Origin: Rhodobiaceae bacterium
GTDB lineage: Bacteria; Pseudomonadota; Alphaproteobacteria; Rhizobiales; TMED25
Assembly (NCBI GenBank): GCA_002704755.1
Contig: PAHC01000018.1
Location: forward strand, 37,237 to 101,236
Reading direction: 5' to 3'
Length of the DNA stretch: 64,000 bases
Below are positions 24,077-33,518 of the stretch, in pieces; position 1 is the stretch's first letter, and each line of letters starts with the position of its first letter. A program made the translations under genes and the position numbers. The notes under the pieces are model-generated. The model searched no databases. It was not told the origin of the DNA and saw only the letters and a program-made list of their open reading frames with translations.

Positions 24077-27000
24077 ATGTCTGAAACATTCATTGGACGA
24101 AAAAGAATTAGAAAATCATTTGGTAAAATTCGTGAAGTCGCGGAGATGCCAAACTTAATAGAAGTACAGAAATCATCTTATGATTACTTTCTTCAAACTC
24201 AAGAGCCCGAGGGTGGTCGTGACGTAAGCGGTCTCCAAGCGGTATTTACATCCATTTTTCCAATAACAGATTTCAATGAAACTTCAAGGCTGGAGTTTGT
24301 TAAATATGACTTTGATTTGCCTAAATATGATGTTGACGAATGTGTTCAACGTGGTTTAACTTATGCTGCTCCGCTTAGAGCCACACTTAGATTGATTGTT
24401 TTTGACGTCGATGAATATACTGAAAATAAATCAATAAAAGATATCAAAGAACAAGAGGTATACATGGGAGATATTCCATTGATGACAAACAATGGAACAT
24501 TTATCTTCAATGGCACAGAACGTGTTGTCGTTAGTCAGATGCATAGGAGTCCTGGTGTATTTTTTGATCATGATAAAGGAAAATCACACTCAAGCGGTAA
24601 GATATTGTATGCAGCAAGAATAATACCATATAGAGGTTCATGGCTTGATTTTGAATTCGATGCAAAGGATCTTGTCTACGCTCGTATAGATAGAAAAAGG
24701 AAAATACCGGTTTCAACAATATTGTATGCTCTTGGATATGACGCTGAAGAAATTTTATCAAATTTTTACAACATACATACAATTGAAAAAAATAAATCTG
24801 GTTGGGTTGCAGAATTCAAAGAAGCTCAGTACAAAGGGGTAAAAATTAACTCAGATTTAGTAAACGCAGATACGGGTGAAGTTGCTGTTGAGTCCGGAAC
24901 AAAAATTACTCCACGTTTGATAAATAAATTACTCGATAGTGGTTTAAAAAAGGTTTTATTCTCGGTAGATGATATAATTGGACAATTCATTGCCGAAGAT
25001 ATTGTTAATATTAAAACTGGTTTGATATATGCCGAATCAGGGGATGAAATTACATCTGAATTGATTGAATTACTCGACAAAAATAAAATAACTAAAATTC
25101 CTGTTTTAGAAATTGACCATATTAATACCGGAGCATTCATTAGAGATACTCTAAAAGTTGATAAGAATGAAAACAAGCAAGAAGCTCTATTGGACATATA
25201 TAGGTTAATGAGACCCGGCGAACCTCCAACCGATGAAACTGCTGAAAGCCTATTTGAAGGATTATTTTTTGATCCCGATAGATATGACTTATCAGCTGTT
25301 GGCAGGGTAAAAATGAATATGAGACTTGATCTTGATGCGCCTGATAATCTATGCGTTTTGAGAAAAGAAGATGTTATGGCCGTTGTTAAGCATCTTGTTG
25401 AATTAAGAGATGGAAAAGGCGATGTAGATGATATTGACCATCTTGGTAATAGGAGAGTGAGATCAGTTGGTGAACTTGTTGAAAACCAATATAGGATTGG
25501 TTTGCTAAGAATGGAACGTTCTATAAAAGAAAAATTGAGTTCAGTTGATATAGATACAGTAATGCCAAATGACCTTATAAATGCAAAACCGATTACTGCA
25601 TCACTTAGAGAATTTTTTGGTTCATCACAATTATCACAATTTATGGATCAAACAAATCCACTGTCACTAATTACTCATATAAGGCGTGTATCTGCATTAG
25701 GTCCTGGTGGACTAACAAGAGAACGCGCTGGGTTTGAAGTTAGGGATGTACATCCAACGCATTACGGAAGAATTTGTCCCATAGAAACACCTGAAGGACC
25801 AAATATTGGACTTATCAACTCATTAGCTACATTTGCTAAAGTTAATAAGTATGGTTTTATTGAGAGCCCATACAGGAAAGTTGTCAATAACACGGTTACG
25901 GATGAAGTTGTTTATTTATCAGCAATTGAAGAATCTAAATATAATATTGCTCAGGCAAATGCCCCACTTGATAATAAGTCAAAATTCGTTGAAGAGCTTA
26001 TTAATTGTCGTGTTGCCGGAGATGTTCAATTGATACCAGCAGAAAAAGTGGATTTTATGGATGTTTCGCCAAAACAATTGGTTTCGGCTGCCGCAGCATT
26101 AATTCCTTTCCTGGAGAATGATGATGCCAACAGAGCACTTATGGGATCAAACATGCAAAGACAAGCTGTTCCGCTGATGAAAACTGAAGCCCCCTTTGTA
26201 GGTACTGGAATGGAAGCTGTTGTTGCAAGAGACTCAGGTGCAGCTGTTACTGCTCGCAGAACTGGAGTGGTTGATCAAGTGGACTCAAATAGAATAGTTA
26301 TCAGAGCCACAGATGAAAAAGATGCGTCAAAATCTGCCATTGATATCTATAATTTAGCAAAATTCCAGAGATCAAATCAAAATACTTGTATTAACCAAAG
26401 ACCGCTTGTTAAAGTTGGGGAATATGTTGATCAAGGTGACATAATAGCAGATGGGCCATCTACTGATCTTGGGGATTTAGCACTCGGTAAAAATGTACTC
26501 GTTGCATATATGCCATGGAACGGTTATAATTATGAGGACTCTATTCTTATTTCTGAAAGAGTTGTGAGAGAAGATACTTTTACTTCAATTCATCTTGAAG
26601 AATTCGAGGTTATGGCAAGGGATACTAAGCTAGGGCCTGAAGATATAACAAGAGATATTCCTAATGTGGGTGAAGAGGCTCTAAAGAATCTTGATGAAGC
26701 GGGAATTGTATATATTGGAGCTGAAGTTAAATCAGGCGATATTTTAGTTGGTAAAATAACCCCTAAGGGTGAGAGTCCGATGACGCCAGAAGAAAAGCTT
26801 CTTCGTGCAATTTTTGGTGAAAAAGCTACAGATGTTAGAGATACTTCTTTAAGACTTCCGCCAGGCGTGAATGGTACTGTTGTTGAAGTGCGCGTGTTTA
26901 ATAGGCATGGAATAGAAAAAGATGAGAGAGCTCTTGCTATTGAAAGAGATGAGATTGTAAGATTATCCAAAGATAGAGATGATGAGTTTAATATCTTAGA

Positions 27001-28210
27001 TCGTAATGTCATGGCTAAGCTTCATGATACACTCATTGGTTCTGAAATCTCAAAAGCATCAGGTGGACTAAAAAAAGGAACCAAGATAAACGTAGATAAT
27101 CTTGATAATATAGATAGAAAAGACTGGTGGAATTTTGTGCTAACAAATGACAAAGTAATGTCTGAAATAGATGCAATGAAAACCCAATATGATCAATCAA
27201 GAGAAGCTATTGAAAACAGGTTTATTGATAAGGTTGAAAAGCTTCAGCGCGGTGATGACATGTTGCCTGGCGTCATGAAGATGATAAAAGTCTTTGTGGC
27301 TGTAAAAAGAAAGCTTCAGCCTGGTGATAAAATGGCAGGTAGGCATGGAAATAAAGGTGTGGTTTCTAGAATAATGCCTCAAGAAGATATGCCATATCTC
27401 GAAGATGGAACACCCGTAGATGTTGTTCTTAACCCTCTTGGTGTTCCGAGTAGGATGAATGTCGGTCAAATTCTTGAAACACATTTGGGATGGGCTTGTA
27501 GAGGTCTTGGAAAGATCATCGCAGACTCAATAGATCTTATAAAAACAAGTGATCCAGACGCTAAAGCTTTGAGGAAAACACTAAATGATATCTATGGTAA
27601 TAACGAAACTATTGACTCTCTTGGAAAAGAAGATTTAGTGGAGTTGGCTCAAAATCTGAAGAAGGGAGTGCCAATAGCAACCCCTGTCTTTGATGGTGCA
27701 AGAGAAAATGATATCAACGAGTTGCTTGGAAAGGCGGGATTAGATAAATCTGGTCAAGTCAAGCTATATGATGGCAGAACCGGAGAACCTTTTGATAGGA
27801 AAATAACAGTTGGTTACAAATATATACTTAAGCTTCACCATCTTGTTGATGATAAAATACATGCAAGATCAATTGGTCCTTACAGCCTTGTAACACAACA
27901 ACCACTCGGTGGTAAGGCTCAATTTGGCGGTCAAAGATTTGGAGAAATGGAAGTTTGGGCTTTAGAAGCATATGGAGCAGCATATACTCTTCAAGAGATG
28001 CTGACAGTTAAATCAGATGATGTGGCAGGAAGAACAAAAGTTTACGAAGCCATAGTCAGAGGAGATGATGCTTTTGAAGCTGGTATTCCTGAGTCGTTCA
28101 ACGTACTTGTAAAGGAAATTAGATCACTTGGCCTAAATGTTGAATTAAAATCCTCAGAAGTATTTAATGAAGGCTCAGCAAATACGTTGTCCGATATGAG
28201 CAGTGAATAA
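24077..28210 (+). CDS. rpoB: DNA-directed RNA polymerase subunit beta
   Basis: This full-length beta subunit (1377 residues) is the catalytic partner of RpoC. Landmarks are RKSFGKIREVAEMPNLI at the N-terminus, the rifampicin region SSQLSQFMDQTNPLSLITH, GPGGLTRERAGFEVRDVH, and the C-terminal GEMEVWALEAYGAAYTLQEM. Compared with E. coli, the rifampicin cluster has Leu for Glu523 and Ile for Lys527, while Gln513, Asp516, His526 and Ser531 are kept. It lies 63 bases after rplL and 12 bases before rpoC. Confidence 0.98.
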   Translation: MSETFIGRKRIRKSFGKIREVAEMPNLIEVQKSSYDYFLQTQEPEGGRDVSGLQAVFTSIFPITDFNETSRLEFVKYDFDLPKYDVDECVQRGLTYAAPLRATLRLIVFDVDEYTENKSIKDIKEQEVYMGDIPLMTNNGTFIFNGTERVVVSQMHRSPGVFFDHDKGKSHSSGKILYAARIIPYRGSWLDFEFDAKDLVYARIDRKRKIPVSTILYALGYDAEEILSNFYNIHTIEKNKSGWVAEFKEAQYKGVKINSDLVNADTGEVAVESGTKITPRLINKLLDSGLKKVLFSVDDIIGQFIAEDIVNIKTGLIYAESGDEITSELIELLDKNKITKIPVLEIDHINTGAFIRDTLKVDKNENKQEALLDIYRLMRPGEPPTDETAESLFEGLFFDPDRYDLSAVGRVKMNMRLDLDAPDNLCVLRKEDVMAVVKHLVELRDGKGDVDDIDHLGNRRVRSVGELVENQYRIGLLRMERSIKEKLSSVDIDTVMPNDLINAKPITASLREFFGSSQLSQFMDQTNPLSLITHIRRVSALGPGGLTRERAGFEVRDVHPTHYGRICPIETPEGPNIGLINSLATFAKVNKYGFIESPYRKVVNNTVTDEVVYLSAIEESKYNIAQANAPLDNKSKFVEELINCRVAGDVQLIPAEKVDFMDVSPKQLVSAAAALIPFLENDDANRALMGSNMQRQAVPLMKTEAPFVGTGMEAVVARDSGAAVTARRTGVVDQVDSNRIVIRATDEKDASKSAIDIYNLAKFQRSNQNTCINQRPLVKVGEYVDQGDIIADGPSTDLGDLALGKNVLVAYMPWNGYNYEDSILISERVVREDTFTSIHLEEFEVMARDTKLGPEDITRDIPNVGEEALKNLDEAGIVYIGAEVKSGDILVGKITPKGESPMTPEEKLLRAIFGEKATDVRDTSLRLPPGVNGTVVEVRVFNRHGIEKDERALAIERDEIVRLSKDRDDEFNILDRNVMAKLHDTLIGSEISKASGGLKKGTKINVDNLDNIDRKDWWNFVLTNDKVMSEIDAMKTQYDQSREAIENRFIDKVEKLQRGDDMLPGVMKMIKVFVAVKRKLQPGDKMAGRHGNKGVVSRIMPQEDMPYLEDGTPVDVVLNPLGVPSRMNVGQILETHLGWACRGLGKIIADSIDLIKTSDPDAKALRKTLNDIYGNNETIDSLGKEDLVELAQNLKKGVPIATPVFDGARENDINELLGKAGLDKSGQVKLYDGRTGEPFDRKITVGYKYILKLHHLVDDKIHARSIGPYSLVTQQPLGGKAQFGGQRFGEMEVWALEAYGAAYTLQEMLTVKSDDVAGRTKVYEAIVRGDDAFEAGIPESFNVLVKEIRSLGLNVELKSSEVFNEGSANTLSDMSSE

Positions 28211-28222
28211 TAGGGAAATAAT

Positions 28223-31200
28223 ATGAATCAAGATCTCACAAATGTTTTTAATCCAAACTTTTCACAATCACAAATCTTTGATCAAATTAAGATTTCTATT
28301 GCATCACCTGAGAAGATGCTCTCTTGGTCTTTTGGTGAAATTAAAAAGCCTGAAACAATAAATTACAGAACTTTTAAACCCGAGAGAGATGGATTATTTT
28401 GCTCCAGAATTTTTGGTCCTATAAAAGATTATGAATGTCTTTGTGGTAAATATAAACGTATGAAATACAGAGGTATTATTTGTGAAAAATGTGGTGTTGA
28501 AGTAACTCTTTCTAAAGTCAGGCGTGATCGTATGGGCCACATTGAGTTGGCGGCTCCTGTAGCTCACATTTGGTTCCTAAAGTCCCTACCATCAAGGATT
28601 GGATTGCTTCTTGATATGAGGCTTAAGGATCTTGAACATGTTCTTTATTTTGAAAACTTTATAGTTATTGAACCAGGTTTAACGCCTTTAAAAGAACTGC
28701 AACTGCTTACCGAAGAAGAGGTCCTGAATTATAGAGACGAGTATGGTGATGACTCTTTCACTGCGGGAATTGGTGCTGAAGCTATCAGGGACCTACTAAT
28801 CAATCTTGATCTAGAGAAATTAGCAGACCAACTTCGGGTTGAGATCGATGAGTCCACATCCGAGTTGAAACCAATTAAATTAGCAAAAAGATTAAAGGTA
28901 GTTGAGGCGTTTATTAGCTCAGGTAATAAACCGGAATGGATGATTATGACTATTGTCCCAGTTATACCACCTGAACTTAGACCATTAGTTCCATTGGATG
29001 GTGGTAGATTTGCTACATCTGATTTGAATGACTTATATCGACGAGTAATCAACCGAAATAATCGCCTGAAAAGATTAATTGAACTTAAAGCTCCAGAAAT
29101 TATCATTAGAAATGAAAAAAGGATGCTTCAAGAATCAGTTGATGCACTATTTGATAATGGAAGGCGTGGGCGTGTTATAACCGGTGCAAATAAACGACCG
29201 CTAAAGTCGCTAGCTGATATGCTAAAAGGTAAGCAAGGAAGGTTTAGACAAAATTTACTCGGAAAAAGAGTGGACTATTCAGGAAGGTCTGTAATTGTTA
29301 CTGGACCGACATTAAAATTACATCAATGTGGCTTGCCAAAAAGAATGGCTCTTGAACTGTTCAAGCCCTTTATTTATTCTCGCTTAGAAGCAAAAGGTCT
29401 CTCTACTACTGTAAAACAGGCAAAAAGGCTTGTAGAAAAAGAAAGACCTGAGGTATGGGATATTCTTGATGAGGTAATTCGTGAACATCCAGTGTTACTG
29501 AATAGAGCTCCAACATTACACAGATTAGGTATTCAAGCATTTGAACCAACATTGGTTGAAGGAAAGGCAATTCAACTTCATCCTTTAGTTTGTTCTGCAT
29601 TTAATGCTGATTTTGATGGTGATCAAATGGCTGTTCACGTGCCTTTATCACTTGAGGCACAATTAGAAGCTAGAGTTCTGATGATGTCTACTAATAATAT
29701 TTTACATCCCGCAGATGGATCACCTATCATTGTTCCAAGTCAGGACATGGTACTCGGGTTATACTATCTATCACTTGTTAAAGAAAATGAGCCAGGTGAA
29801 GGTATGGTATTTGGTAACATGAATGAAATTCACTATGCACTGCAAACGGGAGTTATTTCATTGCACTCAAAAGTGAAAGGAAGGTTTGTTACCAAAGATG
29901 CTGAAGGCAATCTTAAAAAAGAAACTCATGAGACAACACCAGGCAGACTGTTGATTGGTGAATTATTGCCAAAATATCACACAATTAAGTTTGCATTATG
30001 CAATAAGATTATGACTAAAAAAGATATTTCTAGAATGATTGATGAAGTCTATCGGCACTCTGGTCAAAAAGAAACGGTTATTTTCTGCGATAAAATTATG
30101 GCCCTAGGGTTCCATCACGGGTGTCGTGCTGGCATCTCCTTTGGTAAGGATGATATGGTAATTCCTGAAACAAAGTCAAATTTTATTGATGAAACAAATA
30201 ATCTCGTTAAAGAGTACGAAAGTCAATATAACGATGGTTTAATTACTCAAGGAGAGAAATACAATAAAGTAGTTGATGCATGGGCAAAATGCACCGATAA
30301 AGTTGCAGATGAAATGATGGCAAAAATTCAGGTCATTGAAATAGATGATGTAACTAAGAAACAAAAAGACCAAAATTCAGTTTATATGATGGCACATTCA
30401 GGTGCGCGTGGTTCTCCTGCGCAGATGAAACAATTAGCTGGAATGAGAGGGCTTATGGCAAAGCCATCTGGTGAAATAATTGAGACACCAATTACATCAA
30501 ACTTCAAAGAGGGTCTTTCCGTTCTCGAGTACTTCAATTCAACACATGGAGCAAGAAAAGGATTGGCTGATACAGCTCTTAAAACAGCTAACTCAGGTTA
30601 TTTAACAAGGAGACTAGTTGATGTTGCTCAAGATTGTATAATTCTCGAAAAGGACTGTGGCACTACTAATGGTATTACTCTTAGGAGTGTGATGGATGGT
30701 GGTGATACAATCGTCCCAATTGGTGATAGGTTATTGGGGAGATATTTAACAGATGATATTCTTGATCCAGCAACAAATGACGTTTTGTTTGATAAAGATC
30801 AAATGATTGACGAATCTCTTGCGAAAGAAATTGATGAGCGAGGTCTTGATGCTGTGAAGGTTAGGTCTGTGCTAACATGTGATGCAAAAGTCGGAGCTTG
30901 TGCAAGATGCTACGGACGTGACTTAGCGCGCGGGACTTCTGTAAATGTTGGTGAAGCCGTTGGAGTCCTTGCCGCACAGTCAATTGGTGAGCCGGGTACT
31001 CAGCTGACCATGAGAACTTTTCATATCGGAGGGACAGCACAAGTTGTGGATCAATCATTTATTGAAAGCTCGCATGAAGGGATTGTTTCAATACAGAATC
31101 CAATACTTGCAAATGATTCCAATAATAAATTGGTTGTAACTGGTAGAAGCCTAGTTGTTGCTATTCTTGATGAAAATAACGTAGAGAGATCTCAAAATAA

Positions 31201-32461
31201 AGTTCCATACGGAGCACAGTTATTTGTAAAAGATGGTGAAAAGATTGATAGAGGACAACGAATTGCTTCTTGGGATCCATACACAAGACCAATACTTGCA
31301 GATGTTCCAGGAAAAGTCGATTTTGAAGATCTTGTCGATGGTCTTTCAATAGATGAGAGGCTTGATGAATCTACAGGAATATCACAAAGGGTTGTTATTG
31401 ATTGGAGAAGTTCATCACGTGGCAATAATCTGCAGCCATCTGTTGTTTTGAGTTCAACTTCAAAAAGCAAATCTAAAAGTGATGCTCGTAAATTTGTTCT
31501 GCCAGTGAATGCCATACTATCAGTTGAAAAGGATGCTGAAGTATCAGCAGGAGACGTTCTGGCAAGGGTCCCAACTGAAAGTGCAAAAACAAAAGACATA
31601 ACAGGTGGATTACCTAGAGTTGCAGAATTGTTTGAGGCAAGAAGACCAAAAGATCATGCAATTATTGCTGAGATAAGCGGAATTATTGAATTTGGGAATG
31701 ATTTTAAAAATAAAAGAAAAATTAGAATTATACCAAATGAAGAAAATGAGCAAGTTCGCGAATACATGGTACCTAAAAATATACATCTAGAAGTGCAGGA
31801 TGGAGATAAGATTGAAAAAGGCGACTTTATAATGGATGGAAATCCCGCTCCTCATGACATTCTTGCAATTAAAGGCGTTGAAGAACTCGCTTCGTATCTA
31901 GTTGCAGAAATTCAAGATGTTTACAGATTACAAGGTGTGACAATAAATGACAAACACATTGAAGTAATTGTCAGTCAGATGTTAAAGAAAGTGGAAATTT
32001 CTGATCCTGGTGACTCCAATCTACTGCATGGTGAACAGATAGATAAAATTGATCTCTTAGAATTAAATGAAGAGCTTAAAGCTGCAGGTAAAAAATTAAT
32101 ATCCGGTAATCCTATATTACTGGGTATAACCAAGGCTGCTCTCCAAACCAGAAGCTTTATCTCTGCTGCATCATTCCAAGAAACAACGAGAGTCTTGACT
32201 GAGGCATCCATGAACGGTAAATCTGACTTATTACAAGGACTAAAAGAAAATGTTATTGTAGGTAGATTAATCCCTGCTGGAACTGGAAGCGCAATAAGTA
32301 AATTGAGACAGGTATCAGTGCATAGAGATAATTTGATTCTACAAGAAAAGAAGAAAGCAGAAGAACTATTATCACAAACATCCGATGAAGCATTAGTCTC
32401 AGATCTTATAAAAGTAGCTGATGTCGAAGAGGGCGGAGAGAATTTACCAGTCGAAGAATAG
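28223..32461 (+). CDS. rpoC: DNA-directed RNA polymerase subunit beta'
   Basis: This intact beta' subunit has 1412 residues. The first zinc ribbon is CLCGKYKRMKYRGIICEKCG, the active-site Mg-binding loop is NADFDGDQMAVHVPLS, and the second zinc site is in CDAKVGACARCYG. The bridge-helix and trigger-loop region contains IGEPGTQLTMRTFHIGG. The start has AGGGAAATAAT before the ATG. It ends the rplKAJL-rpoBC block; a 187-base gap with a promoter follows before rpsL. Confidence 0.98.
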   Translation: MNQDLTNVFNPNFSQSQIFDQIKISIASPEKMLSWSFGEIKKPETINYRTFKPERDGLFCSRIFGPIKDYECLCGKYKRMKYRGIICEKCGVEVTLSKVRRDRMGHIELAAPVAHIWFLKSLPSRIGLLLDMRLKDLEHVLYFENFIVIEPGLTPLKELQLLTEEEVLNYRDEYGDDSFTAGIGAEAIRDLLINLDLEKLADQLRVEIDESTSELKPIKLAKRLKVVEAFISSGNKPEWMIMTIVPVIPPELRPLVPLDGGRFATSDLNDLYRRVINRNNRLKRLIELKAPEIIIRNEKRMLQESVDALFDNGRRGRVITGANKRPLKSLADMLKGKQGRFRQNLLGKRVDYSGRSVIVTGPTLKLHQCGLPKRMALELFKPFIYSRLEAKGLSTTVKQAKRLVEKERPEVWDILDEVIREHPVLLNRAPTLHRLGIQAFEPTLVEGKAIQLHPLVCSAFNADFDGDQMAVHVPLSLEAQLEARVLMMSTNNILHPADGSPIIVPSQDMVLGLYYLSLVKENEPGEGMVFGNMNEIHYALQTGVISLHSKVKGRFVTKDAEGNLKKETHETTPGRLLIGELLPKYHTIKFALCNKIMTKKDISRMIDEVYRHSGQKETVIFCDKIMALGFHHGCRAGISFGKDDMVIPETKSNFIDETNNLVKEYESQYNDGLITQGEKYNKVVDAWAKCTDKVADEMMAKIQVIEIDDVTKKQKDQNSVYMMAHSGARGSPAQMKQLAGMRGLMAKPSGEIIETPITSNFKEGLSVLEYFNSTHGARKGLADTALKTANSGYLTRRLVDVAQDCIILEKDCGTTNGITLRSVMDGGDTIVPIGDRLLGRYLTDDILDPATNDVLFDKDQMIDESLAKEIDERGLDAVKVRSVLTCDAKVGACARCYGRDLARGTSVNVGEAVGVLAAQSIGEPGTQLTMRTFHIGGTAQVVDQSFIESSHEGIVSIQNPILANDSNNKLVVTGRSLVVAILDENNVERSQNKVPYGAQLFVKDGEKIDRGQRIASWDPYTRPILADVPGKVDFEDLVDGLSIDERLDESTGISQRVVIDWRSSSRGNNLQPSVVLSSTSKSKSKSDARKFVLPVNAILSVEKDAEVSAGDVLARVPTESAKTKDITGGLPRVAELFEARRPKDHAIIAEISGIIEFGNDFKNKRKIRIIPNEENEQVREYMVPKNIHLEVQDGDKIEKGDFIMDGNPAPHDILAIKGVEELASYLVAEIQDVYRLQGVTINDKHIEVIVSQMLKKVEISDPGDSNLLHGEQIDKIDLLELNEELKAAGKKLISGNPILLGITKAALQTRSFISAASFQETTRVLTEASMNGKSDLLQGLKENVIVGRLIPAGTGSAISKLRQVSVHRDNLILQEKKKAEELLSQTSDEALVSDLIKVADVEEGGENLPVEE

Positions 32462-32527
32462 TTTTCACTGTTTTTCAAAAATTGTCATCGCTGAGTGATT
32501 TTAGCTGCAATTCTATGATAATAATGC

Positions 32528-32556
32528 TTGACCTTTTGTTTTTGAAGAAGTATTGT
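32528..32556 (+). promoter_or_regulatory. Promoter of the str/S10 cluster
   Basis: TTGACC (32528-32533), a 17-base spacer and TATTGT (32551-32556) form a good sigma-70-type promoter, predicting a start near 32563 and an 86-base leader before rpsL. The 11-mer ATGCTTGACCT around the -35 is also found upstream of rplJ (22927-22937). Confidence 0.6.
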
Positions 32557-32648
32557 CCGAACATCTGTTTCAATAGGCCGTATGTTGTAACTTAAACGCT
32601 ATTGAGAAACTAAAAAAAGAACACAAAATTGAAAGGAAATTGGTTAAT

Positions 32649-33020
32649 ATGCCAACTATTAATCAACTACTAAGAAAACCGCGTAAACCGCAGGTAAAAA
32701 GAAATAAAGTGCCAGCTATGGAGGCTTGCCCACAAAAACGTGGTGTATGCACACGTGTATATACCACCACACCTAAGAAACCAAATTCAGCATTAAGAAA
32801 AGTAGCAAGGGTTAGACTATCAAATGGTTTTGAAGTAACAAGTTACATACCAGGGGAGGGGCATAATTTACAAGAACATTCAGTTGTGCTCATCAGAGGC
32901 GGTAGGGTAAAAGATTTACCCGGTGTCAGATATCACATTGTTAGAGGGGTGCTGGATACTCAAGGCGTAAAAGATCGAAAGCAAAGACGCTCTAAATACG
33001 GCGCTAAGAAACCTAAATAG
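32649..33020 (+). CDS. rpsL: 30S ribosomal protein S12
   Basis: The 123-residue protein starts PTINQLLRKPRKPQ and contains TTTPKKPNSALRKVARVRL and KDLPGVRYHIVRG. The Lys residues linked to streptomycin sensitivity are kept in both loops. S12 sits at the decoding centre. The ATG at 32649 is chosen over an in-frame TTG at 32640; GAAAGGAAA lies upstream. It is the first gene of a long plus-strand ribosomal transcript. Confidence 0.97.
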   Translation: MPTINQLLRKPRKPQVKRNKVPAMEACPQKRGVCTRVYTTTPKKPNSALRKVARVRLSNGFEVTSYIPGEGHNLQEHSVVLIRGGRVKDLPGVRYHIVRGVLDTQGVKDRKQRRSKYGAKKPK

Positions 33021-33030
33021 GGAATTTTAA

Positions 33031-33501
33031 ATGTCAAGACGAAGACGTGCAGAGAAGAGAGAGGTTCTACCTGATCCTAAATTTGGTGATAAGATAATCT
33101 CTAAGTTTATGAGCAGCCTAATGCTCTCAGGAAAGAAGTCAACATCAGAAAAAATAATCTATGCAGCTTTCGATAAAATCGAGAAAGAAAGCAAGCAAGA
33201 TCCCGTAAATGTATTTCATGAAGCGCTTAAAAATGTTATGCCTGACGTTGAGGTCAGATCCAGAAGAGTTGGTGGTGCTACTTATCAAGTCCCTGTTGAA
33301 GTAAGAAACGACAGGAAACAAGCACTTGCTATAAGGTGGTTGATTAGTTCTGCAAGAGCTAGAAACGAGAGCACAATGACAGAAAGATTGTCCAATGAAC
33401 TCATGGATGCTTTTTCAAAAAAGGGTAATGCAGTAAAAAAGAGAGAAGACACTCATAAGATGGCTGAAGCTAACAGAGCATTTTCTCACTATCGTTGGTA
33501 A
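33031..33501 (+). CDS. rpsG: 30S ribosomal protein S7
   Basis: The 156-residue primary 16S rRNA-binding protein organises the 30S head. Conserved blocks are SRRRRAEKREVLPDPKFGD, VEVRSRRVGGATYQVPVEV and ANRAFSHYRW at the C-terminus. It follows rpsL by 10 bases and precedes fusA by 17 in the standard str order. Confidence 0.97.
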   Translation: MSRRRRAEKREVLPDPKFGDKIISKFMSSLMLSGKKSTSEKIIYAAFDKIEKESKQDPVNVFHEALKNVMPDVEVRSRRVGGATYQVPVEVRNDRKQALAIRWLISSARARNESTMTERLSNELMDAFSKKGNAVKKREDTHKMAEANRAFSHYRW

Positions 33502-33518
33502 TTTAAGAAGAGTAAACA

